Assembly: GCA_002732905.1 (NCBI GenBank)
Contig: NVTC01000001.1
Coordinates: 59,724 to 68,030, forward strand
Reading direction: 5' to 3'
DNA length: 8,307 bases
Source of the DNA: Robiginitomaculum sp.
GTDB lineage: Bacteria; Pseudomonadota; Alphaproteobacteria; Caulobacterales; Maricaulaceae
The notes below the pieces were generated by a model. It was given only the letters and a program-made list of their open reading frames with translations, did no database searches and was not told where the DNA came from. Every line of letters starts with the position of its first letter. Position 1 is the first letter of the stretch. The position numbers were made by a program, and so were the translations under genes. Positions 1 through 6,773 of this stretch are shown here, piece after piece.

Positions 1-200
1 GTCAAACCACGTCCGACACGCTCAAACAGTACAATCCCTAATTCTTCTTCAAGCGCCGTTACTTGGCGTCCGAGCGTTGGCTGCGTCATGCCAAGTGCGC
101 GAGCTGCAGCCGATAAAGAGCCTTCTTCCACAGTTACAAGGAAGGCACGTGCCCTGTTCCAGTCAAATTTTACCGATCGCCAATCCATACGTATACGCAT
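1..200 (-). CDS. LysR-family transcriptional regulator, N-terminal part (runs off the window)
   Basis: This is the first 66 or so codons of a LysR-type transcriptional regulator; the rest lies beyond position 1. It reads MRIRMDWRSVKFDW, then a winged helix-turn-helix with RARAFLVTVEEGSLSAAARAL followed by TQPTLGRQVTALEEELG and LFERVGRGL. That matches the LysR-family DNA-binding domain: the helix-turn-helix includes SLSAAARALG and the TQPTLGRQV recognition helix. Two in-frame ATG starts are possible, at 200 and at 188; neither has a clear Shine-Dalgarno sequence, and I kept the longer one. Family members bind DNA as dimers or tetramers and often control a divergently transcribed neighbour, here the DUF4386 gene. 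The ligand-binding domain is not in the window, so the effector cannot be inferred. The family call is secure; the target is inference. Confidence 0.9.
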   Translation of the reverse strand, partial: MRIRMDWRSVKFDWNRARAFLVTVEEGSLSAAARALGMTQPTLGRQVTALEEELGIVLFERVGRGL

Positions 201-292
201 ATCATAATTACATATTTTGGCAATTTATAAATATTTATGCATGGATATGATAGGATCATCATAAATTAAAAATTATAAAATGCGAGATACAG
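201..292. promoter_or_regulatory. divergent AT-rich promoter region with candidate LysR operator
   Basis: This 92 bp stretch separates the divergent LysR and DUF4386 genes. It contains a perfect 12 bp palindrome ATAAATATTTAT (227-238) and an inverted repeat TATGAT-N6-ATCATA (246-263), within which lies a second one, ATGAT-agg-ATCAT (247-259). A -10-like TATAAA on the plus strand (274-279) would serve the DUF4386 gene and a TATAAA on the minus strand (229-224) would serve the regulator. Spaced 17 bp upstream, both presumed -35 regions fall on or next to the 246-263 repeat, which is where a shared operator would be expected. The motifs are seen directly. Their function is inference, and AT-rich DNA makes short palindromes likely by chance. 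Confidence 0.4.
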
Positions 293-976
293 ATGACAAA
301 TGCCAACAAACTACCGCCCCTTAAATCTTTTGCAAGGCTCGCTGGGTTCATGTATTTTCTGCTCATACCTCTGGGTATATTGGGAATTATGTATATTCCA
401 ATGCTCGTCGTCGATGGGGACTTAACGGCTACGGTCGCCAATTTACGAGACAATGAAGGTATGTTTAAATTATCCATGTTGGCCGCATTATTGGTCCAGC
501 TTGTGGATATAATTTTGGTCCTCATGCTCTACCGGTTATTTGTTTCAGTGAATCAAAATGTTGCAAAAATATTAGTATTACTGGCCGTACTTGGTGTACC
601 AATCGCGCTATTGAATGAGGTGAACCACGGCGCGATATTATTGATTTTGGACAGTCCAGATATTTCAGAATCGTTTGTATTGTTGTTTTTAGGCATCCAT
701 CAGTACGGCATTATTATTGCGGGTATCTTTTGGGGGTTATGGCTGTTTCCAATGGGTTACCTTGTTTATAAATCTAATTTTATGCCCAAAATAATTGGTA
801 TTGCTTTGATGATCGGTTGTTTTGGCTATATCGCAGATAGTTTCATCTACATTCTTTTGCCAGATATCGGGTTTCAATTTGCTCAGTTTCTGTTCATAGG
901 TGAAGTAATGATGGCTTTTTGGTTGCTCATCATGGGTGTAAACGAAGAAAAATGGTTGTCGCTACAGCAGGTGTAA
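293..976 (+). CDS. DUF4386 family membrane protein
   Basis: This is a 227-residue, strongly hydrophobic protein with about six predicted membrane segments, at roughly residues 15-40, 57-83, 90-115, 128-159, 166-190 and 196-217. The pattern fits DUF4386. It has an N-terminal ARLAGFMYFLLIPLGI, a short extracytoplasmic loop with DGDLTATVANLRDNEGMFKLS, then VLMLYRLFVSVNQNVAKILVL, a GIHQYGIIIAGIFWGLWLFPMGYLVYKS-type segment, and FMPKIIGI near the C-terminus. No catalytic motif is visible and the biochemical role of the family is not established to my knowledge. The ATG at 293 has only a weak purine stretch (GCGAGA) upstream. It is divergent from the LysR gene, which may regulate it, and convergent with phoB. 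Nothing ties it to phosphate uptake. Confidence 0.82.
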   Translation: MTNANKLPPLKSFARLAGFMYFLLIPLGILGIMYIPMLVVDGDLTATVANLRDNEGMFKLSMLAALLVQLVDIILVLMLYRLFVSVNQNVAKILVLLAVLGVPIALLNEVNHGAILLILDSPDISESFVLLFLGIHQYGIIIAGIFWGLWLFPMGYLVYKSNFMPKIIGIALMIGCFGYIADSFIYILLPDIGFQFAQFLFIGEVMMAFWLLIMGVNEEKWLSLQQV

Positions 977-1026
977 GCTGGTTGTAGTCCAAAATACCCT
1001 ATAAAAGGTGTGGTTTTCCCCTATAA

Positions 1027-1710
1027 TCACTCTTCCACATCGAGGGCGTAGCCTGCGCTTCTTATGGTACGGATGAGGTCTTTTTTGTTATCGGTGTTTA
1101 AGGCCTTCCTAAGGCGGCCAATGTGGACGTCGACCGTGCGCTCATCCACATATATATCTGTACCCCACACATGGTCGAGGAGTGCGGCGCGGCTCCAGAC
1201 TTTTTGTGGGCGCTCCAAGAATACTTTGAGAAGGCGGAATTCAGTGGGGCCGAGTTTGATGTTTTGGTCATCGCGGCTGACGCGGTGGGTTTCCGTATTC
1301 ATAATTACGCCGCCGTAAGTTAGTTCGGTATTGCCGATACCGGCTTTGCGTAAATTCGCTTTTATACGGGCGATAAGCTCTTTGATAGAGTGGGGTTTAA
1401 CCACATAATCATCTGCTCCAACCCCGAGCCCGCGGACTTTATCGTCTTCGGTTCCGCGCGCGGTGAGCATGATGACGGGGATTGTTTTTGCATCAGGATT
1501 GGCTTTGATTTGGCGGCAGACCTCTATGCCGGACATATCAGGTAACATCCAATCGAGCAAAATAAGGTCAGGGCTGTATTCTTGGATAAGCAGTAAGCCC
1601 TCATCCGCCGTAGGGGCGTGTTTGACGCGGTAGCCTTCAGCCTCAAGATTGTATTGTAATATTTGAGCTTGTGCTTGTTCGTCTTCGATAATGAGGATGA
1701 GCGGTTTCAT
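1027..1710 (-). CDS. phoB: phosphate regulon response regulator PhoB
   Basis: This 227-residue OmpR/PhoB-type response regulator is close to the usual PhoB length. The receiver domain (about 1-120) has the acidic pocket E9-D10, phospho-acceptor D53 in LILLDWMLP, T83 in MLTAR and K105 in VVKP. The C-terminal winged helix (about 130-227) has the WSRAALLDHVWG segment, then ERTVDVHIGRLRKAL as recognition helix and RTIRSAGYAL at the wing. Phosphorylated by PhoR, it should bind PHO boxes such as those upstream of pstS. It is the last gene of the operon: phoU ends 9 bp upstream and the phoU stop TAA is part of the AAGG ribosome site of phoB. Autoactivation through the pstS promoter follows. A small oddity is KPHS, where most relatives have KPFS or KPFD. 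The assignment to PhoB rather than another OmpR-type regulator rests on sequence plus context. Confidence 0.97.
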   Translation of the reverse strand: MKPLILIIEDEQAQAQILQYNLEAEGYRVKHAPTADEGLLLIQEYSPDLILLDWMLPDMSGIEVCRQIKANPDAKTIPVIMLTARGTEDDKVRGLGVGADDYVVKPHSIKELIARIKANLRKAGIGNTELTYGGVIMNTETHRVSRDDQNIKLGPTEFRLLKVFLERPQKVWSRAALLDHVWGTDIYVDERTVDVHIGRLRKALNTDNKKDLIRTIRSAGYALDVEE

Positions 1711-1719
1711 ACGTGTGCC

Positions 1720-2454
1720 TTACGCCTGTTCGTTTTTAATGTCATTAGGCTCAATAATAATTTTACTGGTTTTGTCGCCCTTGGGACGCTTGTTTTCTGG
1801 CCATTTACCAGTGACAAGGAAAATGATTTCTTGGGCAATATCCGCTACATGATCGCCCATGCGTTCAATGTTTTTAGCAATAAACAGCAAGTGCATACAG
1901 CCTGAAATATTACGTACATCTTCCATCATATAAGTGAGCAACTCACGAAACAAAGTGTTGTGCATTTGGTCAACACCTTCGTCGGCTATGCGTATGTCCT
2001 GCGCAGCATCTGCGTCGCGTTTGTTATAAGCGTCTAACACGGACTTAATCATGTTCTGCACCAACTCGCTCATGCGTACCAATGTCCCGATTGAACCTGT
2101 GAAAGCTTCCGCCTTGGTAATGGTATTTGTACGCCGCGCCATATTTTTGGTGTAATCGCCAATACGTTCCAAATGGCTCGCCATTTTAAGGGTCATGACC
2201 ACATTGCGCAAATCTGCGGCGACAGGTTGACGCAGAGCCAGAATTTTGATGGCATTTTCGTTCAATTCCGCTTCAAGTTTGTTGATACGCTTATCACCCT
2301 TAAGGACTTTTTTGGCGCGCACGCGGTCTTCTTTGCGTAGGGCTTGAGTGGCCTCAAGAAGTTGTTTTTCTACGAGGCCGCCCATTTCGAGGAGCAGGCT
2401 TTCGAGGCGGTTAAGATCATCATTAAATGAGGATACTATATGTTGGGTGTTCAT
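1720..2454 (-). CDS. phoU: phosphate signalling protein PhoU
   Basis: This is a 244-residue all-helical protein with the two PhoU repeats. Each carries the metal-binding ExxxD signature: ERIGDYTKNMARR (residues 96-108) in the first and ERMGDHVADIAQEI (197-210) in the second. Length is normal for the family (about 240). PhoU is a cytoplasmic peripheral protein that couples the PstSCAB transporter to PhoR and keeps the Pho regulon off when phosphate is plentiful; loss typically makes the regulon constitutive. The start at 2454 follows an AGGAG ribosome site whose first bases come from the pstB stop codon TAG. The gap is 9 bp and phoU is in the same frame as pstB. The C-terminal tail after GKWPENKRPKGD is charged and probably disordered. 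Confidence 0.97.
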   Translation of the reverse strand: MNTQHIVSSFNDDLNRLESLLLEMGGLVEKQLLEATQALRKEDRVRAKKVLKGDKRINKLEAELNENAIKILALRQPVAADLRNVVMTLKMASHLERIGDYTKNMARRTNTITKAEAFTGSIGTLVRMSELVQNMIKSVLDAYNKRDADAAQDIRIADEGVDQMHNTLFRELLTYMMEDVRNISGCMHLLFIAKNIERMGDHVADIAQEIIFLVTGKWPENKRPKGDKTSKIIIEPNDIKNEQA

Positions 2455-2463
2455 AGTCGACTC

Positions 2464-3267
2464 CTAGCCAATCTTTCCAGAAATGTAATTTTGTGTGCGT
2501 ATGTCTTCGGGGTTGGTGAATATTTTCTCGGTATCGCCGCATTCCACTAATTTGCCCAAATGGAAAAACGCCGTCTTTTGCGAAATCCGCGCTGCTTGCG
2601 CCATGGAGTGGGTGACAATAACGATCGTGTATTTTTCCTTCATGCTTTCCATGAGATCTTCGACGACCGCAGTGGCAATCGGATCTAGAGCGGAGCAAGG
2701 CTCGTCCATCAAAATGACTTGTGGGTCCACGGCAATGGCGCGGGCAATACACAGGCGTTGTTGCTGTCCGCCGGACAGGCTTGTACCCGATTCGTCGAGA
2801 CGGTCAGACACCTCATCATAAAGACCTGCACGCTTTAAAGACGTAATGACGATGTCTTCAAGATGGTCTTTATTTTCCGCGAGGTCGTGAATACGTGGCC
2901 CGTAAGCCACATTATCAAAAATAGATTTTGGAAACGGGTTGGCTTTTTGAAACACCATACCGATACGGGCCCGCAGAGCAACAACGTCAACTTTGGGTGC
3001 ATATATATCTTGACCGGCAAAGCGGATATCGCCTGTGACTTTACAAACAGAAATCGTATCGTTCATGCGGTTGAAACAGCGCAGGAATGTCGATTTACCG
3101 CAACCGGACGGCCCGATAAGCGCCGTTATCTGGTTTACAGGAATATCCAGACTTACATCATCAATTGCTTGTTTTTTACCGTAAAAAACATCAACGTTAT
3201 TAGCACTTAAAATTGGTGGTTTTAATGCCGATGCTTGTTCAGTTTGCATATTCATAATCATTCCCAT
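2464..3267 (-). CDS. pstB: phosphate ABC transporter ATP-binding protein PstB
   Basis: This 267-residue ABC ATPase energises phosphate import. Visible motifs in order are Walker [10 protein letters not shown] (52-60), Q-loop Q107 in [16 protein letters not shown], the ABC signature LSGGQQQR (164-171), Walker B VILMDEP (184-190) with the catalytic E189, the D-loop SALDP, and the switch histidine H220 in [18 protein letters not shown] and the LRCFNRMND segment after Walker A are characteristic of PstB among ABC ATPases. It acts on the inner face of the membrane as a dimer with PstC and PstA. The start is uncertain because the protein opens MGMIMNM with four in-frame ATGs. The first has AAGG (part of the pstA stop) 9 nt upstream; the third has GGGA about 6 nt upstream. 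All choices leave the ATPase domain intact. Confidence 0.98.
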   Translation of the reverse strand: MGMIMNMQTEQASALKPPILSANNVDVFYGKKQAIDDVSLDIPVNQITALIGPSGCGKSTFLRCFNRMNDTISVCKVTGDIRFAGQDIYAPKVDVVALRARIGMVFQKANPFPKSIFDNVAYGPRIHDLAENKDHLEDIVITSLKRAGLYDEVSDRLDESGTSLSGGQQQRLCIARAIAVDPQVILMDEPCSALDPIATAVVEDLMESMKEKYTIVIVTHSMAQAARISQKTAFFHLGKLVECGDTEKIFTNPEDIRTQNYISGKIG

Positions 3268-3278
3268 TGCTTTATACC

Positions 3279-4571
3279 TTACCAGCGCCGTTCAAGTTTT
3301 CTGCGTAAAAATACGGCGAGTAAATTCATCAAGATTAAAAAGGCGAGCAGCACGATAATCGCCGCAGATGTGCGCTCGACAAAGCCTTTCTCTGGGCTGT
3401 CTGCCCATAAGAATATTTGTACTGGCAATGAGGTTGCCGCGTCCGTTACCCCGTGCGGGATGTCGACAATAAATGCCACCATACCAATCATTAAAAGTGG
3501 CGCCGTTTCGCCGAGAGCCTGCGCCATGCCTAAAATTGTTCCCGTTAACATGCCGGGCATGGCAAGCGGTACAACGTGGTGAAAGGTCGCTTGTGTTTTA
3601 CTGGCTCCAAGGCCAAACGCCGCATCTCGAACCGACTGCGGAACCGAACGCAAGCTGGCCCTTGCTGCAATAATAATGGTCGGTAATGTCATCAGCGCTA
3701 ATACCATGCCGCCCACAAGCGGGGTGGAACGCGGGATGTGAAACACACCCAAGAATATTGATAAACCAAGCAGGCCAAACACGATGGAAGGCACGGCGGC
3801 TAAATTGTTGATGTTAATTTCAATCAGATCGGTGAGCTTCGATTTACGGGCATATTCTTCAAGGTAAACCGCCGTCGATATACCTAAGGGGAAGGCAATC
3901 ATAAAGCAGACCAGCAAAGAGAAAAACGAACCCAAAGTTGCGCCTAATATACCGGCCATTTCAGGCTCACGGCTATCCCCATTGGTGAAAAATGCTGTGT
4001 TGAATTTCTTCTTTATTTGGCCGTTTTGTTCAAGCATTTCGATATAAACGATGTCTTTGTCTTTGAGGCGGCGCAGCTCTTCGGCGAGGCTTTTGTCAAT
4101 TTTTCCCTTCATGAAAAGATCAACTTCAGACGCCGCCGGTAGCCAGATGCTTTGGGTCGTTCCGATCAGGTCTAAATTACCGCTTACAAGCTTTCCCAAT
4201 TCGTAGACCGCCCCACTTGAAAGAAGCTTATAGAGGCGTTTTTTATCACGGCGTTCAGTAACGTTCGGGAATGTCTTTGCTAAAGCCGCCGTCAGTACAG
4301 GTTTGTAATTTGCGAGCGCGAGGGTTTCTGGGTCGCGGGTACCACTTGGATCAATGACTTGCTCTGAAAAGGTAATCTCAAGGCTTATTTTTGTTTGCTG
4401 GAAAGCGCCCATGCCGCGCAAGAGAATAGCACTGAACATAAACACCAAAAAGCTCAGTGCTATCAGGATGGCAATACGTCCATACCATTTAAACCGGGCT
4501 TCTTTAGCGTGGCGACGCTTAAGGCTTGGCGAGGTGGTCAATTCATATGTTGTTTGTACGAAATCAGTCAT
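3279..4571 (-). CDS. pstA: phosphate ABC transporter permease PstA, with extra N-terminal periplasmic domain
   Basis: This inner-membrane channel subunit is 430 residues from the ATG at 4571. The open frame extends back to a TTG at 4595, but ATG 4571 has AAGAAG just upstream and overlaps the pstC stop by only 8 bp, so I prefer it. Residues 32-54 form the first membrane helix. A hydrophilic stretch follows (about 55-205, including [11 protein letters not shown] and [12 protein letters not shown]). It corresponds to the DUF3333-type region of alphaproteobacterial PstA, and E. coli PstA (about 296 residues) lacks it. The transport core follows: membrane segments from about 206, the cytoplasmic EAA-type loop [16 protein letters not shown]...VVPLAMPG (315-340), which docks onto PstB, then [10 protein letters not shown] and a last helix about 402-422. 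It pairs with PstC. The periplasmic role of the insert is unknown to me. Confidence 0.96.
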   Translation of the reverse strand: MTDFVQTTYELTTSPSLKRRHAKEARFKWYGRIAILIALSFLVFMFSAILLRGMGAFQQTKISLEITFSEQVIDPSGTRDPETLALANYKPVLTAALAKTFPNVTERRDKKRLYKLLSSGAVYELGKLVSGNLDLIGTTQSIWLPAASEVDLFMKGKIDKSLAEELRRLKDKDIVYIEMLEQNGQIKKKFNTAFFTNGDSREPEMAGILGATLGSFFSLLVCFMIAFPLGISTAVYLEEYARKSKLTDLIEININNLAAVPSIVFGLLGLSIFLGVFHIPRSTPLVGGMVLALMTLPTIIIAARASLRSVPQSVRDAAFGLGASKTQATFHHVVPLAMPGMLTGTILGMAQALGETAPLLMIGMVAFIVDIPHGVTDAATSLPVQIFLWADSPEKGFVERTSAAIIVLLAFLILMNLLAVFLRRKLERRW

Positions 4572-5520
4572 ATTGCTTCTTGTATTTATCAACAATTTTC
4601 AGTGCGACGACATTCAGCCCAAGTGTCAAAACAAACAAATATAAGGCAATGGCAAAAGCAGCCAATGTTTTGGCGCTATCAAATTCTTGGTCGCCTGTTA
4701 GCAAAGTGACAATTTGCACGGTCATTGTCGTCACGGCCTCCAAAGGATTAAGGCTGAGCTTGGCTGCTAGACCCGCTGCCATAACCACGATCATAGTCTC
4801 CCCAATGGCGCGGGAAACTGCGAGTAAAAGACTACCCATAATTCCGGGCGTTGCGGCAGGGAGAACGACTTTGGTGATGGTTTCTGCTGGCGTTGCGCCC
4901 ATGCCTAATGAGGCATCTCGCAAAGCTTGTGGCACCGCGTTGATGACATCATCAGACAATGACGAAATAAACGGTACGAGCATAATGCCCATGACTAGTC
5001 CAGCGGCTAGGGCGCTTTCAGATGATATTTCAAATCCAACGCCAGACCCGCCCGCTCGGATGATGGGTGCGACGACAAGGGCTGCAAAAAACCCGTAAAC
5101 TACGGTTGGAATACCAGCGAGTAATTCCAGCAAGGGTTTGATAATTGCGCGGGTATTTGGCCGGGCATATTCTGCAAGATATACGGCAGATAGTAGACCG
5201 AGCGGCGTGGCTACCAACATTGCGATGAAGCTAATGAGTAGGGTGCCCGTGAGAAGGGGGATGACACCGAAGGCACCGCTAGATCCAACCTGATCTTCAC
5301 GAATGGCCGTTTGCGGGGACCACTCAAGCCCAAACAAAAAATCGGTCAGGGGAATTTTCTCGAAGAACCGAAAGGCTTCAAACGCAAGTGAAGCCACAAT
5401 CCCCACAGTCGTAAGAATAGCCACCAGCGAGCTTGCGATCAGCAAAGACTGAATGACAAGCTCTTTGATTTGTGTGCTGCGGCGTGCGTGCCTGAGCCTT
5501 AAATCAACTGATGGTTCCAT
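4564..5520 (-). CDS. pstC: phosphate ABC transporter permease PstC
   Basis: This 318-residue inner-membrane permease pairs with PstA to form the phosphate channel. It has a first helix at about 22-50, a short periplasmic loop with FLFGLEWSPQ (62-70), and then the core helices from about 84. The sequence includes GAFGVIPLLTGTLL, AVYLAEYA (112-119) and the GIPTVVYGFFA segment (136-146). The EAA-type loop LRDASLGMGATPAETITKVVLPAATPG spans 200-226 and RAIGETM lies at 237-243. The length matches E. coli PstC. It is shorter than the roughly 450-500 residue versions with an N-terminal extension found in a number of alphaproteobacteria. The start at 5520 is well supported: pstS ends 11 bp upstream and its TAG stop forms part of the AGGA ribosome site. 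It overlaps pstA by 8 bp at the 3' end. Confidence 0.97.
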   Translation of the reverse strand: MEPSVDLRLRHARRSTQIKELVIQSLLIASSLVAILTTVGIVASLAFEAFRFFEKIPLTDFLFGLEWSPQTAIREDQVGSSGAFGVIPLLTGTLLISFIAMLVATPLGLLSAVYLAEYARPNTRAIIKPLLELLAGIPTVVYGFFAALVVAPIIRAGGSGVGFEISSESALAAGLVMGIMLVPFISSLSDDVINAVPQALRDASLGMGATPAETITKVVLPAATPGIMGSLLLAVSRAIGETMIVVMAAGLAAKLSLNPLEAVTTMTVQIVTLLTGDQEFDSAKTLAAFAIALYLFVLTLGLNVVALKIVDKYKKQYD

Positions 5521-5531
5521 GAGTAGATTTC

Positions 5532-6650
5532 CTAATCCAAAATCAAAATTTCAAGGCCAAGAACGCTGGTTTTCCATTTTGCATGTTCAGCGTCGTTCAT
5601 TGGAATGAGACCTTTTTCCGCCAAATATCCGTCTGCACCGCTGGCTTTATCGCTCAGGAACTCACCGAGATATTCGGTAATCCCTGGTACTTTGCCAATA
5701 TTGTCTTTCTTGACGTAGAAATACAAAGACCGCGAAACAGGGTATGCCCCATTGGAAATATTTTCAAATGTCGGGGCGGTGTCGTCCACGATACTGCCTT
5801 GAACACTGTCTGCATTTTGGTCGAGAAAGCTAAACCCAAATATGCCGAAAGCCCTTGGGTTAGCATTTAGTTTTTGAACAATCAGATTGTCATTTTCACC
5901 GGCCTCCACAAAAGCTCCGTCTTCACGTATAGTGTGGCAAAGAGTTTTGTATGCGGGCTTATGGGTTTTCTTTAAGGCTTTGATCCAATCAAATGTCTTA
6001 CAGCCGCCTTCCATCGCTAGCTCAACAAATGCATCGCGTGTGCCGGATGTTGGCGGTGGACCCATAACTTCTATGTTCACATTGGGAAGTGCAGGATTGA
6101 CATCGTTCCATGTTTTATATGGGTTTGCCGTGGTGCCGCCCTTGCCGTCTGGTACATTTTTAGCCAATGCCAGAAATACGTCCTTCAGGCTTAATTCCAA
6201 GCGAGGAGATTTACGGGAATTGGCCAAGACAATACCGTCATAGCCAATTTTAACTTCGACAATGTCGTTGATACCGTTTTTAGCGCACCGTTTGACTTCG
6301 GACGCTTTGATGCGCCGGGACGCGTTGGTGATATCAGGGTGATTTGCACCAAGACCGGAGCAAAAGAGTTTCAAGCCGCCGCCAGAACCTGTGCTCTCAA
6401 CTATTGGTGTTTTATACTTTGTTGTCCGGCCGAAATTTTCAGCAACTGTCGTTGCAAATGGATACACTGTGGACGATCCGACGATTTTTATCTGGTTGCG
6501 CATATAGCTGGTTTGCGCTGGTGTGCTTACACTTTCCGTCGGTGGTTTAGGCGTGTCTTTGCCCCCGCATGCCGCAAGGCTAAGTGCGAGCACACTCGTT
6601 GTCATTATTTTTCTTAACATTGTCATCTCTTTCATCATTCTTTTTGTCAT
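5532..6650 (-). CDS. pstS: phosphate-binding lipoprotein PstS
   Basis: This periplasmic phosphate-binding protein feeds PstCAB. It is 372 residues from ATG 6650. A lipoprotein signal MLRKIMTTSVLALSLAAC ends in lipobox LAAC, with the acylated cysteine at residue 28, so it is membrane-tethered rather than free. Phosphate-site motifs are GSSTVYPF (58-65), ESTGSGGG (85-92), ITNASRR (107-113) and SGTRDAF (202-208). Cysteines at 97, 122, 217 and 238 could form two disulfides, a common arrangement in this longer PstS subfamily. Starts are ambiguous: ATG 6650 sits against a perfect hairpin and has no ribosome site. ATG 6620 has AAAGAG close upstream and gives a textbook signal peptide, so the true protein may be 362 residues. 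It is the first gene of the operon controlled by the PHO boxes at 6719-6758. Confidence 0.95.
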   Translation of the reverse strand: MTKRMMKEMTMLRKIMTTSVLALSLAACGGKDTPKPPTESVSTPAQTSYMRNQIKIVGSSTVYPFATTVAENFGRTTKYKTPIVESTGSGGGLKLFCSGLGANHPDITNASRRIKASEVKRCAKNGINDIVEVKIGYDGIVLANSRKSPRLELSLKDVFLALAKNVPDGKGGTTANPYKTWNDVNPALPNVNIEVMGPPPTSGTRDAFVELAMEGGCKTFDWIKALKKTHKPAYKTLCHTIREDGAFVEAGENDNLIVQKLNANPRAFGIFGFSFLDQNADSVQGSIVDDTAPTFENISNGAYPVSRSLYFYVKKDNIGKVPGITEYLGEFLSDKASGADGYLAEKGLIPMNDAEHAKWKTSVLGLEILILD

Positions 6651-6652
6651 AT

Positions 6653-6671
6653 GGGCGAAACCGTTTCGCCT
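6653..6671 (-). repeat. perfect hairpin in the pstS leader
   Basis: GGCGAAA (6654-6660), loop CCG, TTTCGCC (6664-6670): a 7 bp perfect inverted repeat with a 3 nt loop, and a G-T pair extends it by one. In the pstS transcript it would end 2-3 nt before the ATG at 6650, over the place a ribosome site would occupy. No T-run follows, so it is not a standard intrinsic terminator. It either argues that translation starts further in, at 6620, or it modulates initiation. Confidence 0.7.
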
Positions 6672-6690
6672 TCACGTCTGCGAATAATGA

Positions 6691-6710
6691 GTTTTCATGG
6701 CGGTTTTCAT
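6691..6710 (-). repeat. short direct repeat in the pstS leader
   Basis: The 8-mer ATGAAAAC (minus strand) occurs twice with a 12 bp period, at 6710-6703 and 6698-6691, separated by CGCC. The upstream copy overlaps the best -10 candidate TATGAA (6711-6706). It may be chance, or a second weak regulatory site. Confidence 0.35.
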
Positions 6711-6711
6711 A
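6706..6711 (-). promoter_or_regulatory. candidate -10 box of the pstS-phoB operon
   Basis: TATGAA begins 7 bp after the last PHO half-site and is preceded by TG. In Pho promoters the PHO box replaces the -35 and lies about 10 bp before the -10, so this position is roughly, not exactly, right. CATTAT at 6690-6685 is a more distant alternative. The resulting leader would be about 50-80 nt, depending on the start codon used. Confidence 0.4.
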
Positions 6712-6718
6712 CAAGCCA

Positions 6719-6758
6719 GTGACAGCTATATGACAGTTATATGATGGTTTTATGACAA
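6719..6758 (-). promoter_or_regulatory. tandem PHO boxes (four PhoB half-sites) upstream of pstS
   Basis: Read on the minus strand, four 7-mers occur at an exact 11 bp period: TTGTCAT (6758-6752), CCATCAT (6747-6741), CTGTCAT (6736-6730) and CTGTCAC (6725-6719). They are separated by the AT-rich 4 bp spacers AAAA, ATAA and ATAG. The PhoB half-site consensus is CTGTCAT with 4 bp spacers, so this is two adjacent PHO boxes, with one half-site (CCATCAT) deviating. They lie between the phoR stop (6774) and pstS and point toward pstS. Phosphorylated PhoB, encoded at the end of this operon, should bind here and activate transcription under phosphate limitation. Confidence 0.93.
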
Positions 6759-6773
6759 GAGAGGCGGCGCGGT

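Noticed and set aside
293..298. ATGACA at the DUF4386 start as a PhoB half-site
   Set aside because: It is a single 6-mer with no second copy 11 bp away and is part of the start codon context. The same applies to TGTCAT at 6645-6650 over the pstS start.
259..525. Minus-strand open frame of 88 codons opposite the start of the DUF4386 gene
   Set aside because: It has no family resemblance and overlaps both the coding region and the divergent promoter; it is a shadow frame.
977..1026. Possible bidirectional terminator between the convergent DUF4386 gene and phoB
   Set aside because: The 50 bp contains CCCTATAAAAGG and GGTTTTCCCC, but no stem longer than about 3-4 bp followed by a T-run on either strand.
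4526..5098. Plus-strand open frame of 190 codons opposite pstC
   Set aside because: It lies antisense to a well-conserved permease gene, its composition (Ala/Thr/Met-rich) mirrors the membrane codons, and it has no recognisable domain.
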